Source: Lepturacanthus savala (Eukaryota; Chordata; Actinopteri; Scombriformes; Trichiuridae). Taken from it: DNA of 64,000 nt. Location of the stretch: assembly GCA_030544235.1 (NCBI GenBank), contig JARUPU010000099.1, forward strand, positions 1-64,000. Direction: 5' to 3'. Under the pieces are notes generated by a model. That model did not search any database. It worked only from the letters and a program-made list of their open reading frames with translations, and was not told where the DNA came from. The position numbers and the translations under genes were made by a program. Shown here piece after piece: positions 1 through 10,552 of the stretch. Each line of letters starts with the position of its first letter. Within the stretch, counting starts at the first letter, position 1.

Positions 1-1750
1 AGTGATTTTAAAGGTGCTGCAGCCCCGAAACCGAAAATCATATAGAAATTGAACCAATTCCTACACCCCCCAGTTAAGAATTTAGGGTTAGGGTTAGGGT
101 TAGGGTTAGACTAGGGTTAGTGTTAGGCTCAGCGTTGGGGTATAGGGAACGAAACTACCAGGTATATCCCTCCCAGTGATTTTAAAGGTGCTGCAGCCCC
201 GAAACCGAAAATCATAGAGAAATTGAACCAATTCCTATAACCCCCAGTTAAGAATTTAGGGTTAGGGTTAGGGTTAGGGTTAGACTAGGGTTAGGGTTAG
301 GCTCAGCGTTGGGGTATAGGGAACGAAACTACCAGGTATATCCCTCCCAGTGATTTTAAAGGTGCTGCAGCCCCGAAACCGAAAATCATATAGAAATTGA
401 ACCAATTCCTACACCCCCCAGTAAAGAATTTAGGGTTAGGGTTAGGGTTAGGGTTAGACTAGGGTTAGGGTTAGGCTCAGCGTTGGGGTATAGGGAACGA
501 AACTACCAGGTATATCCCTCCCAGTGATTTTAAAGGTGCTGCAGCCCCGAAGCCGAAAATCATATAGAAATTGAACCAATTCCTACACCCCCCAGTTAAG
601 AATTTAGGGTTAGGGTTAGGGTTAGGGTTAGACTAGGGTTAGGGTTAGGCTCAGCGTTGGGGTATAGGGAACGAAACTACCAGGTATATCCCTCCCAGTG
701 ATTTTAAAGGTGCTGCAGCCCCGAAGCCGAAAATCATATAGAAATTGAACCAATTCCTACACCCCCCAGTTAAGAATTTAGGGTTAGGGTTAGGGTTAGG
801 GTTAGACTAGGATTAGTGTTAGGCTCAGCGTTGGGGTATAGGGAACGAAACTACCAGGTATATCCCTCCCAGTGATTTTAAAGGTGCTGCAGCCCCGAAA
901 CCGAAAATCATATAGAAATTGAACCAATTCCTATAACCCCCAGTTAAGAATTTAGGGTTAGGGTTAGGGTTAGGGTTAGACTAGGGTTAGGGTTAGGCTC
1001 AGCGTTGGGGTATAGGGAACGAAACTACCAGGTATATCCCTCCCAGTGATTTTAAAGGTGCTGCAGCCCCGAAACCGAAAATCATATAGAAATTGAACCA
1101 ATTCCTACACCCCCCAGTAAAGAATTTAGGGTTAGGGTTAGGGTTAGGGTTAGGGTTAGACTAGGGTTAGGGTTAGGCTCAGCGTTGGGGTATAGGGAAC
1201 GAAACTACCAGGTATATCCCTCCCAGTGATTTTAAAGGTGCTGCAGCCCCGAAGCCGAAAATCATATAGAAATTGAACCAATTCCTACACCCCCCAGTTA
1301 AGAATTTAGGGTTAGGGTTAGGGTTAGGGTTAGACTAGGGTTAGGGTTAGGCTCAGCTTTAGGGTATAGAGAACGAAACTACCAGGTATATCCCTCCCAG
1401 TGATTTTAAAGGTGCTGCAGCCCCGAAACCGAAAATCATATAGAAATTGAACCAATTCCTACACCCCCCAGTTAAGAATTTAGGGTTAGGGTTAGGGTTA
1501 GACTAGGGTTAGGGTTAGGCTCAGCGTTGGGGTATAGGGAACGAAACTACCAGGTATATCCCTCCCAGTGATTTTAAAGGTGCTGCAGCCCCGAAACCGA
1601 AAATCATATAGAAATTGAACCAATTCCTACACCCCCCAGTTAAGAATTTAGGGTTAGGGTTAGGGTTAGACTAGGGTTAGGGTTAGGCTCAGCGTTGGGG
1701 TATAGGGAACGAAACTACCAGGTATATCCCTCCCAGTGATTTTAAAGGTG

Positions 1751-1756
1751 CTGCAG
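1751..1756. other. Monomeric PstI site (CTGCAG in palindrome GCTGCAGC)
   Basis: The eight-base palindrome GCTGCAGC lies at monomer positions 16-23 and contains a PstI site. It is kept in nearly every monomer, so PstI digestion should give a ladder of about 168-186 bp steps. It is lost where A becomes G (GCGGCC) in the g monomers starting at 25255, 27882, 32794, 37521, 40334, 45427, 50149, 51361, 56983, 57685, 58561 and 60751. No protein binding is implied. Confidence 0.9.
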
Positions 1757-1758
1757 CC

Positions 1759-1770
1759 CCGAAACCGAAA
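1759..1770 (+). repeat. Doubled hexamer CCGAAA inside the unique half
   Basis: Monomer positions 25-36 read as two adjacent CCGAAA hexamers, followed by one more A. Two of the four monomer CpG dinucleotides are here. The G variant (GAAGCC), the W variant (second copy CCAAAA), CCGAAA changed to CGGAAA at 12814 and 19676, and CCAAAA in the first copy at 52411 all fall in this element. It is small and may be coincidental. Confidence 0.6.
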
Positions 1771-1780
1771 ATCATATAGA

Positions 1781-1793
1781 AATTGAACCAATT
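1781..1793. other. Small inverted repeat AATTG-AAC-CAATT
   Basis: Five-base arms around a three-base centre at monomer positions 47-59 could form a short hairpin on either strand. Variants Q (centre ATC), p (centre GAC) and 52411 (centre ACC) change only the centre and keep both arms. W (right arm AAATT) and Z (left arm AAATG) break it. That is too few independent events to claim selection. Confidence 0.6.
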
Positions 1794-1815
1794 CCTACAC
1801 CCCCCAGTTAAGAAT

Positions 1816-1881
1816 TTAGGGTTAGGGTTAGGGTTAGGGTTAGACTAGGGTTAGGGTTAGGCTCAGCGTTGGGGTATAGGG
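1816..1881 (+). repeat. Telomere-derived half of the monomer
   Basis: These 66 bp of the reference monomer (positions 82-147) can be read as telomeric hexamers in near-continuous register. Four perfect TTAGGG come first, then TTAGAC at 106, a five-base TAGGG at 112, a perfect TTAGGG at 117, TTAGGC at 123, TCAGCG at 129, TTGGGG at 135 and finally TATAGGG at 141. The 5' end of the block is clean and the 3' end is increasingly decayed. The hexamer register suggests that about 38 percent of the monomer descends from telomeric DNA, which is an inference from pattern. The same block is also the unit duplicated in five long monomers, supporting it as a discrete module. Confidence 0.85.
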
Positions 1882-1889
1882 AACGAAAC

Positions 1890-1898
1890 TACCAGGTA
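1890..1898. other. Nine-base palindrome TACCAGGTA
   Basis: TACC and GGTA flank a single A at monomer positions 156-164, just after the GAACGAAAC segment. It is almost invariant. The exceptions are the ATACC forms at 10373 and 17409, where the neighbouring C is changed and the palindrome itself is preserved. No function is assigned. Confidence 0.5.
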
Positions 1899-2448
1899 TA
1901 TCCCTCCCAGTGATTTTAAAGGTGCTGCAGCCCCGAAACCGAAAATCATATAGAAATTGAACCAATTCCTACACCCCCCAGTTAAGAATTTAGGGTTAGG
2001 GTTAGGGTTAGGGTTAGACTAGGGTTAGTGTTAGGCTCAGCGTTGGGGTATAGGGAACGAAACTACCAGGTATATCCCTCCCAGTGATTTTAAAGGTGCT
2101 GCAGCCCCGAAACCGAAAATCATATAGAAATTGAACCAATTCCTATAACCCCCAGTTAAGAATTTAGGGTTAGGGTTAGGGTTAGGGTTAGGGTTAGACT
2201 AGGGTTAGGGTTAGGCTCAGCGTTGGGGTATAGGGAACGAAACTACCAGGTATATCCCTCCCAGTGATTTTAAAGGTGCTGCAGCCCCGAAACCGAAAAT
2301 CATATAGAAATTGAACCAATTCCTACACCCCCCAGTAAAGAATTTAGGGTTAGGGTTAGGGTTAGGGTTAGGGTTAGGGTTAGACTAGGGTTAGGGTTAG
2401 GCTCAGCGTTGGGGTATAGGGAACGAAACTACCAGGTATATCCCTCCC

Positions 2449-2790
2449 AGTGATTTTAAAGGTGCTGCAGCCCCGAAACCGAAAATCATATAGAAATTGA
2501 ACCAATTCCTACACCCCCCAGTTAAGAATTTAGGGTCAGGTTTAGGGTTAGACTAGGGTCAGGGTTAGGCTCAGCGTTGGGGTATAGGGAATGAAACTAC
2601 CAGGTATATCCCTCCCAGTGAATTTAAAGGTGCTGCAGCCCCGAAACCGAAAATCATATAGAAATTGAACCAATTCCTACACCCCCCAGTTAAGAATTTA
2701 GGGTTAGGGTTAGGGTTAGGGTTAGACTAGGGTTAGGGTTAGGCTCAGCTTTAGGGTATAGAGAACGAAACTACCAGGTATATCCCTCCC
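2449..2790 (+). repeat. V-v monomer pair (first of 15)
   Basis: V has a shortened irregular tract (GGTTTAGGG), AGGGTCAGGG in the second tract and AATGAAAC in the tail. The next monomer always starts AGTGAATTT. V starts: 2449, 12292, 14362, 19154, 20540, 24199, 27180, 31912, 36465, 39446, 44539, 53287, 55213, 58759, 60925. In 2449, 14362 and 20540 the tract begins GGGTCAGG; in the other twelve GGGTTAGG. The changes cross the monomer boundary and never separate, so this is one inherited haplotype. Confidence 0.93.
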
Positions 2791-3138
2791 AGTGATTTTA
2801 AAGGTGCTGCAGCCCCGAAACCGAAAATCATATAGAAATTGAACCAATTCCTACACCCCCCAGTTAAGAATTTAGGGTTAGGGTTAGGGTTATGGTTAGA
2901 CTAGGGTTAGGGTTAGGCTCAGCGTTGGGGTATAGGGAACGAAACTACCAGGTATATCCCTCCCAGTGATTTTAAAGGTGCTGCAGCCCCGAAACCGAAA
3001 ATCATATAGAAATTGAACCAATTCCTACACCCCCCAGTTAAGAATTTAGGGTTAGGGTTAGGGTTAGGGTTAGACTAGGGTTAGGGTTAGGCTCAGCGTT
3101 GGGGTATAGGGAACGAAACTACCAGGTATATCCCTCCC

Positions 3139-4002
3139 AGTGATTTTAAAGGTGCTGCAGCCCCGAAACCGAAAATCATATAGAAATTGAACCAATTCCT
3201 ACACCCCCCAGTTAAGAATTTAGGGTTAGGGTTAGGGTTAGGGTTAGACTAGGGTTAGTGTTAGGCTCAGCGTTGGGGTATAGGGAACGAAACTACCAGG
3301 TATATCCCTCCCAGTGATTTTAAAGGTGCTGCAGCCCCGAAACCGAAAATCATATAGAAATTGAACCAATTCCTATAACCCCCAGTTAAGAATTTAGGGT
3401 TAGGGTTAGGGTTAGGGTTAGACTAGGGTTAGGGTTAGGCTCAGCGTTGGGGTATAGGGAACGAAACTACCAGGTATATCCCTCCCAGTGATTTTAAAGG
3501 TGCTGCAGCCCCGAAACCGAAAATCATATAGAAATTGAACCAATTCCTACACCCCCCAGTAAAGAATTTAGGGTTAGGGTTAGGGTTAGACTAGGGTTAG
3601 GGTTAGGCTCAGCGTTGGGGTATAGGGAACGAAACTACCAGGTATATCCCTCCCAGTGATTTTAAAGGTGCTGCAGCCCCGAAGCCGAAAATCATATAGA
3701 AATTGAACCAATTCCTACACCCCCCAGTTAAGAATTTAGGGTTAGGGTTAGGGTTAGGGTTAGACTAGGGTTAGGGTTAGGCTCAGCGTTGGGGTATAGG
3801 GAACGAAACTACCAGGTATATCCCTCCCAGTGATTTTAAAGGTGCTGCAGCCCCGAAGCCGAAAATCATATAGAAATTGAACCAATTCCTACACCCCCCA
3901 GTTAAGAATTTAGGGTTAGGGTTAGGGTTAGGGTTAGACTAGGATTAGTGTTAGGCTCAGCGTTGGGGTATAGGGAACGAAACTACCAGGTATATCCCTC
4001 CC
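3139..4002 (+). repeat. Array segment 2, second S-T-A-G-Gd run
   Basis: Monomer map: S4 3139; T4 3313; A3 3487; G4 3655; Gd4 3829, continuing into T4 4003 and A4 4177 of the next unit. It matches the opening of the window monomer for monomer. Differences in the main tract (A4 against A3, and A5 against A4) show that the hexamer count changes while the diagnostic substitutions stay in place. Confidence 0.9.
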
Positions 4003-6623
4003 AGTGATTTTAAAGGTGCTGCAGCCCCGAAACCGAAAATCATATAGAAATTGAACCAATTCCTATAACCCCCAGTTAAGAATTTAGGGTTAGGGTTAGG
4101 GTTAGGGTTAGACTAGGGTTAGGGTTAGGCTCAGCGTTGGGGTATAGGGAACGAAACTACCAGGTATATCCCTCCCAGTGATTTTAAAGGTGCTGCAGCC
4201 CCGAAACCGAAAATCATATAGAAATTGAACCAATTCCTACACCCCCCAGTAAAGAATTTAGGGTTAGGGTTAGGGTTAGGGTTAGACTAGGGTTAGGGTT
4301 AGGCTCAGCGTTGGGGTATAGGGAACGAAACTACCAGGTATATCCCTCCCAGTGATTTTAAAGGTGCTGCAGCCCCGAAACCGAAAATCATATAGAAATT
4401 GAACCAATTCCTACACCCCCCAGTTAAGAATTTAGGGTTAGGGTTAGGGTTAGGGTTAGGGTTAGACTAGGGTTAGGGTTAGGCTCAGCTTTAGGGTATA
4501 GAGAACGAAACTACCAGGTATATCCCTCCCAGTGATTTTAAAGGTGCTGCAGCCCCGAAACCGAAAATCATATAGAAATTGAACCAATTCCTACACCCCC
4601 CAGTTAAGAATTTAGGGTTAGGGTTAGGGTTAGGGTTAGGGTTAGACTAGGGTTAGGGTTAGGCTCAGCGTTGGGGTATAGGGAACGAAACTACCAGGTA
4701 TATCCCTCCCAGTGATTTTAAAGGTGCTGCAGCCCCGAAACCGAAAATCATATAGAAATTGAACCAATTCCTACACCCCCCAGTTAAGAATTTAGGGTTA
4801 GGGTTAGGGTTAGACTAGGGTTAGGGTTAGGCTCAGCGTTGGGGTATAGGGAACGAAACTACCAGGTATATCCCTCCCAGTGATTTTAAAGGTGCTGCAG
4901 CCCCGAAACCGAAAATCATATAGAAATTGAACCAATTCCTACACCCCCCAGTTAAGAATTTAGGGTTAGGGTTAGGGTTAGACTAGGGTTAGGGTTAGGC
5001 TCAGCGTTGGGGTATAGGGAACGAAACTACCAGGTATATCCCTCCCAGTGATTTTAAAGGTGCTGCAGCCCCGAAACCGAAAATCATATAGAAAATGAAC
5101 CAATTCCTACACCCCCCAGTTAAGAATTTAGGGTTAGGGTTAGGGTTAGACTAGGGTTAGGGTTAGGCTCAGCGTTGGGGTATAGGGAACGAAACTACCA
5201 GGTATATCCCTCCCAGTGATTTTAAAGGTGCTGCAGCCCCGAAACCGAAAATCATATAGAAATTGAACCAATTCCTACACCCCCCAGTTAAGAATTTAGG
5301 GTTAGGGTTAGGGTTAGGGTTAGACTAGGGTTAGGGTTAGGCTCAGCGTTGGGGTATAGGGAACGAAACTACCAGGTATATCCCTCCCAGTGATTTTAAA
5401 GGTGCTGCAGCCCCGAAACCGAAAATCATATAGAAATTGAACCAATTCCTACACCCCCCAGTTAAGAATTTAGGGTTAGGGTTAGGGTTAGGGTTAGGGT
5501 TAGGGTTAGACTAGGGTTAGGGTTAGGCTCAGCTTTAGGGTATAGAGAACGAAACTACCAGGTATATCCCTCCCAGTGATTTTAAAGGTGCTGCAGCCCC
5601 GAAACCGAAAATCATATAGAAATTGAACCAATTCCTACACCCCCCAGTTAAGAATTTAGGGTTAGGGTTAGGGTTAGGGTTAGGGTTAGGGTTAGACTAG
5701 GGTTAGGGTTAGGCTCAGCTTTAGGGTATAGAGAACGAAACTACCAGGTATATCCCTCCCAGTGATTTTAAAGGTGCTGCAGCCCCGAAACCGAAAATCA
5801 TATAGAAATTGATCCAATTCCTACACCCCCCAGTTAAGAATTTAGGGTTAGGGTTAGGGTTAGGGTTAGACTAGGGTTAGGGTTAGGCTCAGCGTTGGGG
5901 TATAGGGAACGAAACTACCAGGTATATCCCTCCCAGTGATTTTAAAGGTGCTGCAGCCCCGAAACCGAAAATCATATAGAAATTGAACCAATTCCTACAC
6001 CCCCCAGTTAAGAATTTAGGGTTAGGGTTAGGGTTAGACTAGGGTTAGGGTTAGGCTCAGCGTTGGGGTATAGGGAACGAAACTACCAGGTATATCCCTC
6101 CCAGTGATTTTAAAGGTGCTGCAGCCCCGAAACCGAAAATCATATAGAAATTGAACCAATTCCTACACCCCCCAGTTAAGAATTTAGGGTTAGGGTTAGG
6201 GTTAGACTAGGGTTAGGGTTAGGCTCAGCGTTGGGGTATAGGGAACGAAACTACCAGGTATATCCCTCCCAGTGATTTTAAAGGTGCTGCAGCTCCGAAA
6301 CCAAAAATCATATAGAAATTGGACAAATTCCTACACCCCCCAGTTAAGAATTTAGGGTTAGGGTTAGGGTTAGGGTTAGGGTTAGACTAGGGTTAGGGTT
6401 AGGCTCAGCGTTGGGGTATAGGGAACGAAACTACCAGGTATATCCCTCCCAGTGATTTTAAAGGTGCTGCAGCCCCGAAACCGAAAATCATATAGAAATT
6501 GAACCAATTCCTACACCCCCCGTTAAGAATTTAGGGTTAGGGTTAGGGTTAGGGTTAGACTAGGATTAGGGTTAGGCTCAGCGTTGGGGTATAGGGAACG
6601 AAACTACCAGGTATATCCCTCCC
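4003..6623 (+). repeat. Higher-order repeat A, copy 1 (2,621 bp, 15 monomers)
   Basis: Monomer map: T4 4003; A4 4177; L5 4351; 5 4531; 3 4711; 3 4879; Z3 5047; 4 5215; L6 5389; L6 5575; Q4 5761; 3 5935; 3 6103; W5 6271; X4 6451. It is followed directly by a second copy of the same length and the same order. The W and X monomers at the end are the most diverged in this part of the array, and X has lost one base next to the six-C run. Confidence 0.93.
6271..6623 (+). repeat. W-X monomer pair, most diverged type
   Basis: W carries AGCTCCGAAACCAAAA and TTGGACAAATT, five substitutions in the unique half. X follows with one base lost beside the C run and TAGGATTAGGG. Pairs start at 6271, 8892, 10895, 15928 and 17931. 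In 10895 and 17931 the X loses G (CCATTAAG), in the others it loses A (CCGTTAAG). Pairs are confined to the left third of the window. Confidence 0.93.
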
Positions 6624-9244
6624 AGTGATTTTAAAGGTGCTGCAGCCCCGAAACCGAAAATCATATAGAAATTGAACCAATTCCTATAACCCCCAGTTAA
6701 GAATTTAGGGTTAGGGTTAGGGTTAGGGTTAGACTAGGGTTAGGGTTAGGCTCAGCGTTGGGGTATAGGGAACGAAACTACCAGGTATATCCCTCCCAGT
6801 GATTTTAAAGGTGCTGCAGCCCCGAAACCGAAAATCATATAGAAATTGAACCAATTCCTACACCCCCCAGTAAAGAATTTAGGGTTAGGGTTAGGGTTAG
6901 GGTTAGACTAGGGTTAGGGTTAGGCTCAGCGTTGGGGTATAGGGAACGAAACTACCAGGTATATCCCTCCCAGTGATTTTAAAGGTGCTGCAGCCCCGAA
7001 ACCGAAAATCATATAGAAATTGAACCAATTCCTACACCCCCCAGTTAAGAATTTAGGGTTAGGGTTAGGGTTAGGGTTAGGGTTAGACTAGGGTTAGGGT
7101 TAGGCTCAGCTTTAGGGTATAGAGAACGAAACTACCAGGTATATCCCTCCCAGTGATTTTAAAGGTGCTGCAGCCCCGAAACCGAAAATCATATAGAAAT
7201 TGAACCAATTCCTACACCCCCCAGTTAAGAATTTAGGGTTAGGGTTAGGGTTAGGGTTAGGGTTAGACTAGGGTTAGGGTTAGGCTCAGCGTTGGGGTAT
7301 AGGGAACGAAACTACCAGGTATATCCCTCCCAGTGATTTTAAAGGTGCTGCAGCCCCGAAACCGAAAATCATATAGAAATTGAACCAATTCCTACACCCC
7401 CCAGTTAAGAATTTAGGGTTAGGGTTAGGGTTAGACTAGGGTTAGGGTTAGGCTCAGCGTTGGGGTATAGGGAACGAAACTACCAGGTATATCCCTCCCA
7501 GTGATTTTAAAGGTGCTGCAGCCCCGAAACCGAAAATCATATAGAAATTGAACCAATTCCTACACCCCCCAGTTAAGAATTTAGGGTTAGGGTTAGGGTT
7601 AGACTAGGGTTAGGGTTAGGCTCAGCGTTGGGGTATAGGGAACGAAACTACCAGGTATATCCCTCCCAGTGATTTTAAAGGTGCTGCAGCCCCGAAACCG
7701 AAAATCATATAGAAAATGAACCAATTCCTACACCCCCCAGTTAAGAATTTAGGGTTAGGGTTAGGGTTAGACTAGGGTTAGGGTTAGGCTCAGCGTTGGG
7801 GTATAGGGAACGAAACTACCAGGTATATCCCTCCCAGTGATTTTAAAGGTGCTGCAGCCCCGAAACCGAAAATCATATAGAAATTGAACCAATTCCTACA
7901 CCCCCCAGTTAAGAATTTAGGGTTAGGGTTAGGGTTAGGGTTAGACTAGGGTTAGGGTTAGGCTCAGCGTTGGGGTATAGGGAACGAAACTACCAGGTAT
8001 ATCCCTCCCAGTGATTTTAAAGGTGCTGCAGCCCCGAAACCGAAAATCATATAGAAATTGAACCAATTCCTACACCCCCCAGTTAAGAATTTAGGGTTAG
8101 GGTTAGGGTTAGGGTTAGGGTTAGGGTTAGACTAGGGTTAGGGTTAGGCTCAGCTTTAGGGTATAGAGAACGAAACTACCAGGTATATCCCTCCCAGTGA
8201 TTTTAAAGGTGCTGCAGCCCCGAAACCGAAAATCATATAGAAATTGAACCAATTCCTACACCCCCCAGTTAAGAATTTAGGGTTAGGGTTAGGGTTAGGG
8301 TTAGGGTTAGGGTTAGACTAGGGTTAGGGTTAGGCTCAGCTTTAGGGTATAGAGAACGAAACTACCAGGTATATCCCTCCCAGTGATTTTAAAGGTGCTG
8401 CAGCCCCGAAACCGAAAATCATATAGAAATTGATCCAATTCCTACACCCCCCAGTTAAGAATTTAGGGTTAGGGTTAGGGTTAGGGTTAGACTAGGGTTA
8501 GGGTTAGGCTCAGCGTTGGGGTATAGGGAACGAAACTACCAGGTATATCCCTCCCAGTGATTTTAAAGGTGCTGCAGCCCCGAAACCGAAAATCATATAG
8601 AAATTGAACCAATTCCTACACCCCCCAGTTAAGAATTTAGGGTTAGGGTTAGGGTTAGACTAGGGTTAGGGTTAGGCTCAGCGTTGGGGTATAGGGAACG
8701 AAACTACCAGGTATATCCCTCCCAGTGATTTTAAAGGTGCTGCAGCCCCGAAACCGAAAATCATATAGAAATTGAACCAATTCCTACACCCCCCAGTTAA
8801 GAATTTAGGGTTAGGGTTAGGGTTAGACTAGGGTTAGGGTTAGGCTCAGCGTTGGGGTATAGGGAACGAAACTACCAGGTATATCCCTCCCAGTGATTTT
8901 AAAGGTGCTGCAGCTCCGAAACCAAAAATCATATAGAAATTGGACAAATTCCTACACCCCCCAGTTAAGAATTTAGGGTTAGGGTTAGGGTTAGGGTTAG
9001 GGTTAGACTAGGGTTAGGGTTAGGCTCAGCGTTGGGGTATAGGGAACGAAACTACCAGGTATATCCCTCCCAGTGATTTTAAAGGTGCTGCAGCCCCGAA
9101 ACCGAAAATCATATAGAAATTGAACCAATTCCTACACCCCCCGTTAAGAATTTAGGGTTAGGGTTAGGGTTAGGGTTAGACTAGGATTAGGGTTAGGCTC
9201 AGCGTTGGGGCATAGGGAACGAAACTACCAGGTATATCCCTCCC
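6624..9244 (+). repeat. Higher-order repeat A, copy 2 (2,621 bp, 15 monomers)
   Basis: Monomer map: T4 6624; A4 6798; L5 6972; 5 7152; 3 7332; 3 7500; Z3 7668; 4 7836; L6 8010; L6 8196; Q4 8382; 3 8556; 3 8724; W5 8892; X4 9072. Every monomer matches copy 1 in type and in hexamer count. The one difference I noticed is in X: GGGGCATAGG here against GGGGTATAGG in copy 1. The last nine monomers, 7668-9244, are also the start of macro-unit B and occur a third time at 14704-16280. Confidence 0.93.
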
Positions 9245-9418
9245 AGTGATTTTAAAGGTGCTGCAGCCCCGAAACCGAAAATCATATAGAAATTGAACCA
9301 ATTCCTACACCCCCCAGTTAAGAATTTAGGGTTAGGGTTAGGGTTAGGGTTAGACTAGGGTTAGGGTTAGGCTCAGCGTTGGGGTATAGGGAACGAAACT
9401 ACCAGGTATATCCCTCCC

Positions 9419-10552
9419 AGTGATTTTAAAGGTGCTGCAGCCCCGAAACCGAAAATCATATAGAAATTGAACCAATTCCTACACCCCCCAGTTAAGAATT
9501 TAGGGTTAGGGTTAGGGTTAGGGTTAGACTAGGGTTAGGGTTAGGCTCAGCGTTGGGGTATAGGGTTAGGGTTAGGGTTAGGGTTAGGGTTAGACTAGGG
9601 TTAGGGTTAGGCTCAGCGTTGGGGTATAGGGAACGAAACTACCAGGTATATCCCTCCCAGTGATTTTAAAGGTGCTGCAGCCCCGAAACCGAAAATCATA
9701 TGGAAATTGAACCAATTCCTACACCCCCCAGTTAAGAATTTAGGGTTAGGGTTAGGGTTAGGGTTAGGGTTAGACTAGGGTTAGGGTTAGGCTCAGCGTT
9801 GGGGTATATGGAACGAAACTACCAGGTATATCCCTCCCAGTGATTTTAAAGGTGCTGCAGCCCCGAAACCGAAAATCATATAGAAATTGAACCAATTCCT
9901 ACACCCCCCAGTTAAGAATTTAGGGTTAGGGTTAGGGTTAGGGTTAGGGTTAGGGTTAGACTAGGGTTAGGGTTAGGCTCAGCTTTAGGGTATAGAGAAC
10001 GAAACTACCAGGTATATCCCTCCCAGTGATTTTAAAGGTGCTGCAGCCCCGAAACCGAAAATCATATAGAAATTGAACCAATTCCTACACCCCCCAGTTA
10101 AGAATTTAGGGTTAGGGTTAGGGTCAGGGTTAGACTAGGGTTAGGGTTAGGCTCAGCTTTAGGGTATAGAGAACGAAACTACCAGGTATATCCCTCCCAG
10201 TGATTTTAAAGGTGCTGCAGCCCCGAAACCGAAAATCATATAGAAATTGAACCAATTCCTACACCCCCCAGTTAAGAATTTAGGGTTAGGGTTAGGGTCA
10301 GGGCTAGACTAGGGTTAGGGTTAGGCTCAGCTTTAGGGTATAGAGAACGAAACTACCAGGTATATCCCTCCCAGTGATTTTAAAGGTGCTGCAGCCCCGA
10401 AACCGAAAATCATATAGAAATTGATCCAATTCCTACACCCCCCAGTTAAGAATTTAGGGTTAGGGTTAGGGTTAGGGTTAGGGTTAGACTAGGGTTAGGG
10501 TTAGGCTCAGCGTTGGGGTATAGGGAACGAAAATACCAGGTATATCCCTCCC
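9419..10552 (+). repeat. I-Y-L-R-R-Q cassette, copy 1 (1,134 bp)
   Basis: Six monomers in fixed order: I4 9419, Y5 9659, L6 9839, RL4 10025, RL4 10199, Q5 10373. The same six monomers, with the same total length, occur at 16455-17588 and at 61795-62928. The Q monomer here ends with AAATACC, a change shared with the second copy but not the third. Confidence 0.92.
9566..9631 (+). repeat. Extra telomeric block 1 (66 bp)
   Basis: After a complete TATAGGG the monomer does not continue to GAACG but restarts four TTAGGG, runs through TTAGAC and the degenerate hexamers, and ends on TATAGGG again. The block is therefore one exact extra copy of the telomere-derived half. The shared TAGGG at the junction would allow slippage. 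Confidence 0.95.

Larger units (their letters stand above)
1735..1908 (+). repeat. Reference 174-bp monomer (default type, n=4)
   Basis: This copy carries none of the named variants and is used as the standard. From the AGTGA start it has a DraI site TTTAAA at 7-12, a PstI site CTGCAG at 17-22, a doubled CCGAAA at 25-36, a small inverted repeat at 47-59, a six-C run at 66-71, four perfect TTAGGG at 82-105, degenerate telomeric hexamers to 147, and a tail with the nine-base palindrome TACCAGGTA at 156-164. CpG occurs four times, at 26, 32, 133 and 150. All six reading frames contain stops: forward frames at 3, 43 and 50 among others, and reverse frames through TTA, CTA or TCA at 8, 82 and 111 among others. 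The monomer therefore has no coding capacity. Confidence 0.95.
1..3138 (+). repeat. Array segment 1, monomers 1-18
   Basis: Monomer map (code then start): S4 1; T4 175 (with CATAGAG); A4 349; G4 523; Gd4 697; T4 871; A5 1045; GL4 1225; 3 1399; 3 1567; 4 1735; S4 1909; T5 2083; A6 2263; V 2449; vL4 2617; M 2791; 4 2965. The order S, T, A, G, Gd, T, A over 1-1224 is repeated at 3139-4350 with different hexamer counts, a period of 3,138 bp. The block A6-V-vL4-M-4-S-T4 at 2263-3486 recurs at 20354-21577 with the same length and an offset of 18,091 bp. Confidence 0.92.

Noticed and set aside
175..348. CATAGAG at 202-208 as a distinct monomer class
   Set aside because: The change appears in this monomer only and in no related T monomer, so it is a private substitution or error rather than a class.
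1735..1908. Polymerase III promoter, tRNA or 5S rRNA gene in the monomer
   Set aside because: GGTTAGACTAGG superficially resembles a B box but lacks the GTTCGA core, and no A box, cloverleaf or 5S-like segment was seen.
9566..9631. Mobile-element insertion in the long monomers
   Set aside because: The added 66 bp is a copy of the neighbouring telomeric half, with no terminal inverted repeats, target-site duplication or foreign sequence.
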